64,000 bases of DNA, from NCBI RefSeq assembly GCF_001858045.2, contig NW_020327298.1, forward strand, positions 80,342-144,341, written 5' to 3'. The first letter of the stretch is position 1. Each line of letters begins with the position of its first letter. A model generated the notes under the pieces. The model saw nothing but the letters and a program-made list of their open reading frames with translations, was not told the DNA's origin and made no database searches. This DNA comes from Oreochromis niloticus. Taxonomy: Eukaryota > Chordata > Actinopteri > Cichliformes > Cichlidae. Shown here one piece after another: positions 20,665 to 33,449 of the stretch. The translations under genes were made by a program, and so were the position numbers.

Positions 20665-22110
20665 TATCGACCATCTCTTCCTTCTGTAATCATTGGAAAC
20701 GTAAGATCTTTGCCCAATAAGATCGATGAGCTCACGTCGCTAACCTGGTCACAGAGGCAGTACCGGCAATGTAGCATCATGATGCTAACGGAGTCGTGGC
20801 TAACACCGCTAACACCGGACACAAGCCTGACACTACCGGGATTCCAGCTGCTGCGAGCGGACAGGACGATAGAGAGCAGTAAGAGGAAAGGAGGGGGACT
20901 GGCAGTGTTTGTGAATGACAGATGGTGTAACCCCGGGCACATCACTGTAAAAGAACATCTCTGCAGCAGAGCCATTGAGCTGTTAGCTGTTAGCCGTTAG
21001 CATGCGTCCGTACTACCTGCCCCGGGAATTCTCGCATGTTATCGCGATAACAGCGTATGTCCCCCCCTCAGCCAACTGTGACACGTTTGCAGTCTCTGTG
21101 GTCAGCAGACTGCAAACACAATCTCCGAGAGCCCTCCTCATAATATCCAGGGGACTTTAATCACGCCTCACTGGACTCCACACTGCCCACCTTCACCCAG
21201 TATGTGACCTGCCCAACCAGAGACAATAAAACACTGGACCTACTGTATGCCAATGCTGAAGAGGCATACAGTTCATCACCTCTCCCTCCCCTGGGCAGAT
21301 CTGATCACAGCCTGGTGCACCTTGTCCCTGTGTATGAGCCCTTAGTGCGCAGGGAGCCACCAGCCACCCGCACAGTGCAGAGATGGTCGGAGGAGAGCGA
21401 GGAGGCTCTTAAGGATTGTTTTGAGTCGACTGTGTGGGAGGTGATCTGTGACGACCACGGAGAGGACATCGACAGCCTTACTACATGCATTACTGACTAT
21501 ATTAATTTCTGTGTGGATAACACCATACCTACCAGGACTGTACGGTGTTTCTCCAACAACAAACCTTGGATTACCCCAGAAATTAAAGCCTCAAGCAGAA
21601 GAGGAGGGCCTTCAAATCCAGAGACAAAGAGGAGAAAAGGGTGCAGAAAGAGCTGAGGGGACTGATAAGGAATGGGAAGGACAGCTACAGACAGAAGATG
21701 GAGAACCAGCTTCAGCAAAATAATGTTGGTGAAGTCTGGAGAGGCCTCAGAACCATCTCAGGCCACAAACATCAGAACTCTCTGCCTGGGAGGGATGTGA
21801 GGTGGGCAAATGAACTGAATCATTTCTTCAACAGATTTGATTCATCCATGAGGCAGTCTCCAACATCGGCTGCAGACTCACCCACCCCCACTGCTGCTGT
21901 CTCACCTCTGACACCTCAGACACTTCACACTTCAGACACTACATTGTTCCCTCGCTCACCTGGAGACCGCTGGGAGCACTGTGAGAATCATGTTCTTTGA
22001 TTTCTCAAGTGCCTTCAACACCATTCTTCTCTCAGTCCTGAAGGACAAGCTGGAGAACTCTGGAGTGTACCATCACTCTTTCCTCCCCACTGCTGTCACA
22101 CTCTACAACA
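20650..22110 (+). pseudogene. Rex1/CR1-like LINE: AP-endonuclease and start of RT, with frameshifts and internal deletion
   Basis: Visible endonuclease pieces are GNVRSLPNKIDEL, MLTESWLTPLTPDTSLTLPG, GGLAVFVNDRW, YVPPSANCDT, and, in another frame, GDFNHASLD and RSDHSLVHLVPVYEP. The linker before RT includes NKPWITPEIKA and WRGLRTISGHK. The first RT motif FFDFSSAFNTI is followed directly by what looks like the ORF end, so most of RT is deleted. Several frameshifts separate the open pieces. These motifs fit the CR1/Rex1 group of APE-type LINEs. Confidence 0.7.
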
Positions 22111-23300
22111 AGCAGACCTTTTACGGGCGGCTATCGCCAGGCAGAGGGCAATCTTAAGGACTCATGAGCAAGTCTTGCAAACACTTAGCACTCAGTATCA
22201 GGTAGTCATTAAGACATATGGAAGGATTTTAGCCTCCATGCAGCAGCTTCAGTCGGCACTGTCGTGTTTCAGCCTAATGTGTCCACCATTCCTTCGTCCA
22301 ACCCTAAAAAGACCTTTGCTCACATCGTGACTGACTGCAGAGTGGAAGAGAGATTGTTGGGGCTACAGCAGGGAAAGCGTGGTATTGCTGAGTTTGTCTG
22401 TGAAGGTTCTAAGTCATCCAGGTCATCGTAGCCAAAGGAGTTTGCAAAGAAAAGCGTCTGGACTTCTTTAAGTTGCTTGAAGACGTTTCACCTCTCATCC
22501 AAGAAGCTTTGTCAGTTCTAAGGCCAAATGGCCGAGAGTCCCAGATTTAAACCCAGTGGGAGTATCCGCCCAAAGAGGGACAAAGGACCCCCTGGTGATC
22601 CTCTAATCACATGCGCCAAGGTGTGAAAGTGGGTGTGGGACCTAATCAGCCAGGGTTTCGGGTGAGCTCATTGTGAAACCTGGCCCCACCCTATCATGTG
22701 ATTTCCTGAGGTCAGATGGCCCAGGATGTGAGTGGGCGTTAAGGCGTCTGGGGAGGGAACTCAAAACTGGATTATAGATGGCAGACAGTTGGTGTCGTAA
22801 ACCACCACCTCTGTTCAAAGATGGTCGCTCACAGTGGACATAGATGGCTTCTATGTCCACTATTGCTGAGTTTATTATTGACTTTCATACCGCAGCTGCC
22901 GAAGCTAACTGGCCTGCAGAGTGGTTTTCGCTGCACATTAAATGATGAATTAAAGGACCATTTAGCTTTTTGTGATGAGTCTGCGTCCTTCGGGGCTGGA
23001 ATCATTAGGCCACCCTCCTCTCCAGTAGGGGCAGTTTTTTTTTTTTTTTTTGTGGCCAAAAAAGACAAATCACTTAGGCCTTGCATAGACTACAGGGGTC
23101 TTAACAACATTACCAACAAAAACAAATACCCGCTCCCCCTCAAACTCTGCTTTCGATCCCATCCGCGGGGCCAAAATCTTCACTAAACTTGACGTCCAGA
23201 ATGCATATCACCTGGTCCGCATTAAGGAGGGGGATGAGTGGAAGACGCGTTTAGTTATGCCCTTCAGTCTTATCAATGCACCTGCAGTTTTCTAGAATCT
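22111..23300 (+). pseudogene. Ty3/gypsy-type LTR retrotransposon remnant (gag and RT pieces), split by a PLE
   Basis: A gag-like stretch (ERLLGLQQGKRGIAEF) is interrupted at 22396 and resumes after 22873 (TAAAEANWPAEWF). It then passes by internal deletion into the RT start: FVAKKDKSLRPCIDYRGLNN, NKYPLPL, then FTKLDVQNAYHLVRI and EWKTRLVMPF in another frame. Protease, the RT active site, RNase H, integrase and LTRs are absent. A T-run near 23035 disrupts the frame. Confidence 0.75.
22396..22860 (-). mobile_element. Penelope-like element tail inserted in gypsy gag, 13-bp target duplication
   Basis: On the minus strand this is a 5'-truncated PLE: IYVHCERPSLNRGGGLRHQL, the AIYNPVLSSLPRRLNAHSHP segment, then the tail to GGATGACTTAGAACCTTCAC. 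Identical 13-mers TATTGCTGAGTTT flank it (22383-22395 and 22861-22873). The hammerhead region has CTGACAA in place of CTGANGA, so it is likely inactive. Confidence 0.85.
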
Positions 23301-23724
23301 TGGATTATAGATGGCAGACAGTTGGTGTCGTAAACCCCCGCCTCTGTTTACGACACCAACTGTCTGCCATCTATAATCCAGTTTTGAGATCCCTTCCCAG
23401 ACGCCTTAACGCCCACTCACATCCTGGGCCATCTGACCTCAGGAATTCACATGACAAGGTGGGTCCAGGTTTCACAATGAGCACACCCGAAACCCTGGCT
23501 GATTAGGTCCCACACCCGCTTTCACACCTTGGCTCATGTGATTAGAGGATCACCAGGGGGTCCTTTGTCCCTCTTTGGGGGGATACTCCCACTTGGTTTA
23601 AATCTGGGACTCTCCACCATTTGACCTTAGAACTGAAGAAGCAACTTAAAGAAGTCCAGACGCTTTTCTTTGCACACTCCTTTGACTACGATGACCTGGA
23701 TGACTGAGAACCTTCACAGACATA
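23301..23724 (+). mobile_element. Penelope-like element tail with 5' fold-back and deleted ribozyme
   Basis: The plus-strand PLE tail begins with a 35-bp perfect fold-back: 23301-23335 is the reverse complement of 23346-23380. It continues LRHQLSAIYNPVL and the usual tail. The ribozyme is cut out: the sequence goes from AACTGAAGAAGC directly to AACTTAAAGAAG. The missing piece is flanked in the intact copies by AAGC on both sides. Confidence 0.8.
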
Positions 23725-24527
23725 TCTCCATATAGAAACACTGTTCCTGATCGTCTTAATCATTCACTCAAAACAGAGAAACTGGATGCTTATTACATTT
23801 ACAAGAGTTTGAACAAAACATGTTTCTAACATGAACAGAATTAAATCATATACAATCTGCATGAAACTTAATGGAAACTTAATCACAGGAAGAGGCAGAA
23901 AAACATAGATGTGGTGGACCATACAGTCATTTTGAAAAGGTAACAATTTATCTGTCTGCATTCATCTACGTGGAAAAATACAACCAACAACCAAACCAAT
24001 AATACAACCAAATCACTTTTCAGCACTTATTTACAGCATTTGAAACACACAGTGTAGCTCAGTCAAAACACCCTAGGCCAAGTGAGTGTGCTGAGGGGGA
24101 AAAGATAATGATCAATGATTTCTTTAAACTCATAACTGGGTGCAGCAGCTGAGCTTTGACCTGGGAGTTGCAGCTTAAGACTCTTTCATGGTTTAAACCG
24201 GTAATGTTTAAACTGTTTATGGCTTTATGGATTTATCAGAGACGCCCATAGTCATGCTATCTGCTCTAGAAAAGTGAATTGTTATATACAGTCTGGCAGC
24301 TGACCTTTGACCCATGAGCTGGAACTTCAGGCTCTCTCTGCTGGTGTGTTCATACTACTTAAGCTTTCAGACACACCCACATTATCGGATTGGTTCTCAG
24401 GGTTGTTCAGTATGTCGGAGTTGGAGCATAAACCTGCTGCAGGTTAATTATTGATCAAATTAATATCACACAAGGTGTAGCAGCTGACCTTTGACCTGCA
24501 AGCTTCAGACTCTTTGATGGTGTGAAG
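23725..24527. repeat. no gene; three diverged copies of a GCAGCTGACCTTTGACC unit
   Basis: Related words occur at about 24143, 24293 and 24475: a CAGCTGA(C/G)CTTTGACC core, then a short spacer and CTTCAGACTCTTTGATGGT-like sequence. The spacing is roughly 150-180 bp. This looks like an old tandem repeat. No exon is supported. Confidence 0.4.
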
Positions 24528-25035
24528 TAGGGGTGGGTTTTGATTATCAATTTATAGATTGAAATTGATTCTACCTTGGATAACATGATATCGATTCATT
24601 AAAATCCTGAATCAATTTTTAGATATAAATTCATTTTTCCCGAAACACCAGAATCTCAGTTTAAACCTCACAAAATTTCGACAACAACCAAACAGCTAAA
24701 ACAGTAAATGAGAGCAGGTACACGGATTCTGCACAAAGATGTAAACACAAAGCGCGGACCCGCCGAGGGATCAGAATCAGTGAGATGTCGCCTTTCTCAC
24801 GTTGTCGGGTTCTGATGTTTCGGCAGGTCCGCACTTTGTGTTTAACTCCTTTTTGTGCTACATTTTGAAGCTGCAGATTTTATCGCTCTCCAAACAATAT
24901 CGACTGAACCAGCAACAAAAGAAGTTCCAAACTACGCTTTGCATTCACATTTCGCTTCACATAAACATCGTCATAAATTCCCTCTGACTTGTGCTGTTTT
25001 GCTTCTACCACGATAAAATCACACTTCATGCAGTG

Positions 25036-25066
<31 letters not shown>

Positions 25067-25570
25067 AGGAATATTTTCCCATCCAATAACCTCTGTTTTC
25101 TGCATTATTCGCTTGCTTATTACGCACCTGTCTACCGTTGCTCTGCGGGGCCGCTGTTTTTTGAGGGGTTTTTTTGTCTCCCTGTAACTTTGCTCTGCTT
25201 CACTTCAGCAGCATCAGCTAATATTCATATGTTGATCAATGTTTTTCTTTTGTTTTTGTTCTACTGCACAATATTTTTAAAGTTATCTGCTTTAAAACAC
25301 CAGGCCAGGAAAATCGCCTTCGTGTTTTGCTGTGTTTTATCCTGAGTTACATTGACACAAAGGCATGTGATGCTCATACCTCTGATAAAGTCTCACAAGT
25401 GTCAGCTTTCTTTTTAAAGATATAAAAATATGGATGTCTACTGATAAGGGTTTAGAATTATAATATTTCTGACTGTCTGAGGCAAAATTTCCACGAATCA
25501 AATCGAATCGGAATCGAATCAGAATCAGAATCGAATCGATTCTAGAAATCAGTAATGATACCCAGCATTA
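24528..25570. mobile_element. hAT-type non-autonomous element
   Basis: Left end TAGGGGTGGGTTTTGAT and right end ATGATACCCAGCATTA form imperfect inverted repeats. Flanks GTGTGAAG (24520-24527) and GGGTGAAG (25571-25578) match at 7 of 8 bases, fitting an 8-bp hAT duplication. The subterminal part near the right end is a GAATCGAATC repeat. The interior has an imperfect hairpin around 24744-24842 (CACAAAGCGCGGACC against GGTCCGCACTTTGTG) and a CT microsatellite at 25042-25068. No transposase is present. Confidence 0.65.
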
Positions 25571-28500
25571 GGGTGAAGTGTGAAGCTGGCAGACACAGAG
25601 GACTGATGATGGAGAAGAAGCAGAGGATTTTCTCAGTTTCTACACAGACCTGGTCCAGACAGCAGAGAGCTACAGAGTGAAGACGTTCATGGGAAGAAGC
25701 TGAGTAAGTGCAACATCCTCTTTAAATCCTGGATCAGGAAGTAAAGCCAGTGAATATTTGGTGTTTAAATAAGGTTTCTGTCTTTGACTCAGGCTGGGGT
25801 CAGCAGTTGCTCACTTTTAACATCAGCCTGGATTCTTAGCTAGCTTAGTATTAATATGCTTTCTGTGCAGGTATTTAAAAACAGCTGAAGTTGTTTTAAC
25901 ACCATAATCCAGATGTTTCTGTCTTGAATGCAGTTTGCCATTACCATTACCATTGAGCTCTCGTCCTTTTGTGTGATAAAAATAAAATTAATGGTAAAAT
26001 TAAAGGCTTATTTTGAATGGAGGAAAAAGAGTGATGCAGAGCAGAAGACAGATGGCGTGGTTAAGATCTATTTTCTCAAAATTGTTTAGATTTGTCACTC
26101 CGTTCATAAAGCAGGGTCATGCATCAGGATTCATATTGGCAATAGTTCATATCTCTGTTCTTTAGCCTTCATCACAAAGCTGTGAAGGAAAAACAAACAT
26201 CTAACAGGATTTGATGGATGCAAAGTCCACTGAGCTCTTTGTCATTTACAAACTTGTCCAACCAACAAGAGCACAGATGAAAAACACAGTGACACTTAAA
26301 GGATTTTGCCATATATGAGCATAGATTACTTTCATATAGATTTTCAATGCAGGCTTTTGGTGAGCCGCTGGGTTCTGTCTAATAATCATCTCAGCATTTT
26401 ACAATAGAATAGCTCTTTATTAGCTCTTCATTTATTGTTATTGGACATGAAACAAGGAAGCTGTGTTTCTCATTGGATGTTAGTTTCATGTTCATCAGGA
26501 TCATTTTCTAAAGAGCTGATATTTAGACCATTTACTGCACTGGCTGCACATTCTGTCTACATTTCTCTGTATGTGCTGTGTTTGTCTTTCATATTTCTCC
26601 ATATTGACACAAACAGTGAACAGCAGTAGATCTACTCTTCATCTGTTTTAGGCCCAGTGAAAGATCTGAAGCAGAAATGGTGTCATTAGGAGAAGAAGAA
26701 CGGCGAGGAGGCAGCAGCTCTTAAAGATGAAACACAGCAACTTAGCCCTGAGCTCAGAGAGCTTCACATGAAAAAGCTCCTCAAGCAGATCATGTCAGAG
26801 GTTTGTCATCAACAGGAGGAACTGTTCATATCATAGAATGAAGGATGCTGTCAGCTGGATGAAGAAGGTTATTTAATGGCAAACGTTCACATTGAAGTCA
26901 AATTGTTGTGGTGTTGAACAGATTCATGGACTGATTGTCTCCAGAATGTTAGAAGAGCTTCAATGAATCATTAGAAACAACTTACAGCTGCACAGTTGTG
27001 TCAAACACATCTTTGTGTCATTGTGGGATTTTTGTGTTTCTACATGTGACACACGTCTAAAACATGCACACAATTTGAACACAAACAGGGACTCATTTGT
27101 TCCCACAGCCAGATGCTGAGAGCCATTTCCTTGTAGTCCTGTGTCTATATATATGTACCATTAGATGTTATTGGAATGATTGTCAGCTTTGATAGTTTCA
27201 TGTATGTTTAGCTGGACGGCTGTTTGATCCTCCACATGTTTAAAGGTGTCCAGTCCTGAGACACTGGGGGTGGAAACAGCTGTGATGTCATTGGACTGTC
27301 ACAAAGACAGAAGTGCATGAAGTGAGCAGCCAAGGAGCCGCTGATGTTTTGGATTCAACAGCATTTGAAAGGTTGACACAGACACATTTGCACATAGAAA
27401 GCTGAATTTGTCATATGCCACAGTGAACTCACTGTTCAGTGTTTTTCAGGAAGCTTCTTAACTGCCTCTGCTGCCAAACAAGCAGCTGATGTCCTTGAGA
27501 AGAAGCTGAAGAAGTCTTCAACAACAAATACAGGAAGTGGACTTTCAAATACTAGATTCACTTTAGACTCACACAAGAAATGACTCAACTAGCTGTGTTT
27601 GATTGACTCCTTTGACTCTATGAAAGCTCAGTGTGTGTCTGTACACAGACTGTTGTGTTGGACTATTATTCAGTTGTTTTCAAATGTCTGCATCTCAGTG
27701 TAGATGAGGCTGGGGGTCATGGGAGGCCACCATAGCAGTCTCTTCAACATCATGACATCATCATAAATGCTACTGGACTGTCTGATGGGCTGACGGTGAA
27801 AAAGCCGTCGGGAAGGAAACAGAAGACATTTCAGAGGCTGCAGCAGATTTCTTTGATTTGGGGCCTTTTTCAGCTTTATTGGACAGAGCAGTGAAGATAA
27901 GTGACAGCAAAGCAGAGGGAGAGAGAAAGGGGGCGTGGTCAGAATCAAAGCCAGGCCAGCTGCTCTCCACCTCGTGGCACATGGTCACCTGCTCATCCTA
28001 GTGAGCTCCACCAGCAGCCCTTTCACACAGTTTACACTGTCAAACACTGTGTGTGGACCTCAGCTAACAATAGGCTACATTTAAGTCTGGACTACATGCT
28101 TTTATATTGAGGCAGATTTTTACCTGTTTTTATTCCATCAGCAGCTCAACATCATGAGCAGCTTTGACATAAAGACATCAAACTCAAGCTGACTTTAAAC
28201 TGGATCTACTTTTAATACAGGGGCTCAAAAACAACTAACATCTTTATTATATATCAGGACAGAAAGTCATTTCATCTCAAATGGAAAACAGCTTTATTTG
28301 GAATAATCAGCACTATCAACTGGTTTGGGATCTCCACCAGTTTCATGTCTTTACAGCTTCTCCAACAAAGTTCCTGTAAAATCAGCATCTTTATTGGTTT
28401 GATAGTGATTGATTATTCAGTCCCAGTCTGCTGTCATCTAAAGAACAAAATGATGTTTCTATGAGTCAAAAAGCTCCAGATGTTGTTCACAAAGAAAACA

Positions 28501-31500
28501 AAGATTAGGAACTTAAACACAAAGTGTTTGGAGCCAAAATGTTCCCAAGCTGCTCTTTTTGAAATGGCAGAGGTACAGTGGTGTCTAACAGCACGCTGTG
28601 GAAGGCAAACATGTTATTGTTGGATGAAACTTCATGAATCCTTTGTAGATTTGAGCTTTTGGAGCCTTTCTTTTCTCTTCAGGTGTACAGAGGCTGAGGA
28701 GGCAGGTGAAGCAGGTGGAGCTGTTGTAATGCTGGCAGAGGGTGTGTCTTAGTAACTCTGTGAGGTAGAACTGGATCCAACATTGTGGATGTGTTGATGT
28801 TGGAGCCATTAAGATTCTCTGCCACACTGTAGGATTTCCCTGTGATTCACTGCGGGGGCATTTTGGAGTCTGTCAATGAAACTCTTCATATTTGTGTTTG
28901 ACACCAGTTTATAGAAACAGAGAAATGTGTCATGCTTTTGTTCGGCCTCCACAAATATACACATTTGTTCATTGGTTGGACTTTTTGGAAGGAGACACAT
29001 TGAAAACCATGTTAATAAGATCTTGTTGTTTCCTGTGGATCCGACACAGAGAGTGGACTTCAGACAGAAAGCGTGGAAGAGATTTTAGAGGCCGTGTGTG
29101 GCAACAGGAAGTTTCTGTATGTTTGCTGATCTTACATGTGGAAAACAACACGTGATGTTTGTGAAGTTCTACAATGATCATTGTTCTGACAGCATTTTGA
29201 GTGGGAACAGTTCAAACTGAGAGTAGTGGGAGTTATTTACTGATTGAAACAAGCTGAATGTTTCTGTGCACGATGAAGATCAGCAGCAGCAGCTCAGCTG
29301 ATCAATGAATTGACATCTATCAGTCATTTCATGAGATGAAGTCATCAGCAGACATTTGTTCTAACTGTGTGATAAATGTCAGAACGTCAGGGCTCTGCTT
29401 TAGTCACTACTTGATGATCATTGGCTCATTGTTGAATCACGTGGCCCAGTCTGACCTCTGACCCTTTGCTGCAGGTCTTCTGTGTTATCTCCACTTTCAT
29501 GTCTGATCTTCTGCTGTATCGTCCAAAATAAACATCTGAATCATTTCCAACACTTCAGCAGATCTTTAGTTTGGGCAGCACAGTACAAAATAACACATAT
29601 TGTACTATACTGCCCACTTCCTGATCTTATTGGATCTGTGTGTGAGGTTGGTGAAGGAAACACATGTTTACTGAGTGAATCGCTGCCATTAGGAACTAGT
29701 TTTTATATCACAGCCCAGAAATCACACAGGACCATTTCTGCAAGTGAAGAGTCCTAATTGGAGGAAAATCATTGTGTAGTTTGTGCGACTGTTGTTTGTA
29801 AATGAAGAATTGTCCCAACTACATGTGCTGCTGACCTTTGACCTTTTCTTTAGGTGCACAGAGGAGTCTGTGGAAACATCCTGAGGCAGTGCTACAGATG
29901 TCTTCAAATAAAGTGGTGTATTATCCATGTTTTCTATGGATCACATCAATATCCTGATCTAACAAGCCCCCTTTTTGTGGATTTTAGAGCCTCTGACTTT
30001 TGCTGCGTCTGCGTCTCATTTCAAGCACAAGAGCAAGAAGTGGATGAAGAAATGGGGCGAGTGGGGTCAGTGTGGTGCATGTCAGCTGTGCTCATGCTTT
30101 CACAAAGAACATGTGTATTCATTGGCAGCATTAAGGTGCACTTTAGTCTTCATAATAATAAAGTATTGTGACTTTATTATTGTGAATCCTCACAGTCATG
30201 TTGCAGCTCTGCTTTGCTTTAAGAAAATGTTCTACCAGGATGTTACTTTCCTAAACGTGTTCTCCAAATGTTCCCAAAGACTTTGTTCTAAGTAGTTCTA
30301 CATGATGAAACATTCACACTAAGTTTAAGAAGGACACACAAACACCATCTGTCCTTTCATCATGTGTACAAACGTGTTCAGATGTCAAATGTACCGTGAA
30401 TGGATGCAAATGTGGATCGTTCCAATCAAATGAGACAGTTTTGTAAGTGGATCCCAGTTTGAAGTTCATTGAAACCTATAAGAACATGTTATTCAAACCA
30501 ACTTTATCCAACAGGGAGAAGCATCAGGGGAACAGGAAACATTCAAACATGTTTACTGTAAGAACTGCACAAAGGAAGGAAACACAATCCTACACACGAC
30601 CACTTTAAAATGGACATTTAGCTTTTCAAACATCAGGGAGTGCTGCAATAACAACACTGTGCCCATTCTGATCAGACTGAAAGATTTATAGAGATTTATC
30701 CATGTGCTGGAAAAGGATTTGATATCAACATATATGCAGATTAGTAGGAGCATTTTCTTCATATTGAGTTAGAGTTCAGTACCAGGAATATGTAGAATTA
30801 ACATCTGTGTACATGACGAGGGATGAAAACTTTCAAAGGACGTCAGAATTGGTGTCTCTATCTGTGACTGTCCCAGAGGAACCTACCTGAGGGATTATTA
30901 AAGATCTGTCTATCTAGAAAGACTTGCATTGATTCACAGTGTACAATTCTTTCTAATCTATTAACATCTTCCTCCAAATCCTGTTTCTGCTGCATCAGAA
31001 GGGCTCAAACCTCCTGCTGTTGTCTGCTGGACCATCAATTCTACTTTATGATGATCTTCAAAGATAAAAACGTGAGTTTATTTGTGAACTCTGTGAAATG
31101 ATGTTTAGTTTGAACCAATCCTGTGTCAGCTGCAGCCACATCATTGCCACGCATACAAATGGCTGCGTTCCTGTTTAGACCTGCTGGCTGTCAATGGGCT
31201 TCATTCCATTTCAGACTGCCGGTGGTCGCTGTGATCTAAACTCAACATGGCTCCTGTGTTAGAAGAGCCTCTGATTTTAAATTTGCACATTGAATAGTTT
31301 CTTTGCAACACTATGGAGCTACCAGCCCAGTATATGTAGCCCACAGTAGATGGAGTTATCAAGCTGCACTGACAAACATCAGGACTCATGTGATCCCTAC
31401 ATGTGGACCTTTCACACATGGATCCAAGTGCAGATTCAACTCTGCATTACATTTGACTTCAGCTGTTACACACTTTCATTTTCTAGCTGTGTCACTTCCT

Positions 31501-32397
31501 GCTTTTTGGATCAGAGAGTTTATCCATGTCCACAAATGTTTGGCTGCATATTTGTATCATCTATATTTTCCAGTCTTCATACAGCCGATATTTCATGTGG
31601 ACTCCAATCTGCCACCTGCCATCACGTTTTCAGGGTTCATTCAGTGTTGAAATGTAGGACAAACAGCAGCACATGTTCTCTAAATGTTTGCAGTCATTTT
31701 AAATGAAGCTGATACTACATGAGACATTTTGCACATTTATTGTCTTTGAACAGAGAATAATAAAGCCATCAAACATATACAGGCTGTGCAAATACAAACT
31801 TCTGTGGTGCATTTGATGACCTGCAGAGGAGAACAAGTCGGGCTTTTCAGCCCTAACACAACCTCTTTGTTCTCAATACTACAAAACCTTCAAAGGCTGA
31901 TATGCAAGTTTGCATGAATCACCAACACAGTTGTGTTTGTTTCTAGTATAGTTATAAATAAGCTGATCAAATATCTGCTGACTGATTAGATCCAGTATCT
32001 ATTACAGATGAACTGGATATCACAGCATGTTGTTAATCCGTCATATCAAACTAAACAGTGTTGCTGGTGTAAATATCCTCCAATAAAGTCAGATGAGGGC
32101 TGCTGTTGCCAGGTAACGATGATGTCACCCTGGATCTTCTGACCTTTAGCATCGTAGCGCTCGGAGTCTGATGTTGGCTCATGTGTTGTCAGACACCAAC
32201 ATGACGTTCTACTAGTCAAGGCCTCACCTTAACCCACTGATGCTGATCACACAGACCCACTAATAGAACTGTTTGATCAGGTTTATGCAGCCTCACCATT
32301 AATGTCACATTTAATCACATTTACATTACAAGCCCACTACAACCATTATCAACATGTTAAATTACATTATACATCTGCACTGATTTAAAGCACCATT
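25571..32397. other. mostly unique sequence, no supportable gene
   Basis: Exon-like fragments with splice-like ends occur (for example 25600-25700 before AGCTGAGTAAGTG, 27440-27560, and 29850-29910), but none joins into a frame with a recognisable domain. A short LINE-like end (GGGATTATTAAAGATCTGTC) is at about 30890-30920. Frames at 29854-30295 include a Cys-rich CGACQLCSC stretch that I cannot assign. Confidence 0.4.
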
Positions 32398-33218
32398 AGC
32401 CTTCAGTTAATCCAAAATGCTGCAGCAAGAGTCCTGACAGGGACTAGAAAGAGAGAGCAGATTTCTCCTGTTTTGGCTTCCCTTCATTGGCTTCCTGTTA
32501 AATCCAGAATTCAAAATCCTGCTCCTCACATACAAGGTCTTAAATAATCAGGCCCCATCTTATCTTAATGACCTTGTAGTACCATATCACCCTATTAGAG
32601 CACTTCGCTCTCACTCTGCAGGCCTACTTGTTGTTCCTAGAGTATTTAAAAGTAGAATGGGAGGCAGAGCCTTCAGTTTTCAGGCCCCTCTTCTGTGGAA
32701 CCAACTTCCAGTTTGGATTCGGGAGACAGACACTATCTCTACTTTCAAGATTAGGCTTAAAACTTAACTTTTTGCTAAAGCATATAGTTAGGGCTGGACC
32801 AGGTGACCCTGAATCCTCCCTTAGTTATGCTGCAATAGACGTAGGCTGCTGGGGATTCCCATGATGCATTGAGTTTTTCCTTTCCAGTCACCTTTCTCAC
32901 TCACCATGTGTTAACAGACCTCTCTGCATCGAATCATATCTGTTATTAATCTCTGTCTCTCTTCCACAGCATGTCTTTATCCTGTTTTCCTTCTCTCACC
33001 CCAACCAATCACAGCAGATGGCCCCGCCCCTCCCTGAGCCTGGTTCTGCCGGAGGTTTCTTCCTGTTAAAGGGAGTTTTTCCTTCCCACTGTCGCCAAAG
33101 TGCTTGCTCATAGGGGGTCATATGATTGTTGGGCTTTTCTCTGTACCTATGAAGCGCCTTGAGGCGACTTTTGTTGTGATTTGGCGCTATATAAATAAAA
33201 TTGAAATTGAAATTGAAA
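32398..33218 (+). mobile_element. L2/Maui-type LINE 3' half with intact tail
   Basis: It starts within ORF2 at LQLIQNAAARVLTGTRK and HWLPVKSRIQ, after which frame breaks follow; the DNA continues through GGCAGAGCCTTCAGTTTTCA, the 3' UTR, and ends GGCGCTATATAAATAAAATT with ATTGAA repeats. It is the longest L2 3' half in the window and served as the reference for the other fragments. 5' truncated and not coding. Confidence 0.85.
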
Positions 33219-33449
33219 TATTTTAACCTGATTCATTTTTAACACCTTAACAGTTCATTCCTCAAATCAAACAAGATATTTGACCCTCAAGAAATGTACC
33301 AACAAATAATTTTGCAATAAAATATTTATTTTTCAGCTTTTCCAAGTGAAATCAAACAAGTGTATTTAACAGTGAAACCAGAGTGGAAGCTGCTCATATA
33401 GAGTCCAACCCAGGCTAACAGTAAGTTGAGCAGAGCAGCATCATCAGTG

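Noticed and set aside
25042..25068. CT repeat as a pyrimidine tract of a splice acceptor
   Set aside because: It is a simple microsatellite inside a non-autonomous hAT element, with no exon following.
29975..30295. Cys-rich frame (CGACQLCSC) as a zinc-finger exon
   Set aside because: Only a few Cys residues in one short frame, no full zinc-finger spacing, and no splice partners.
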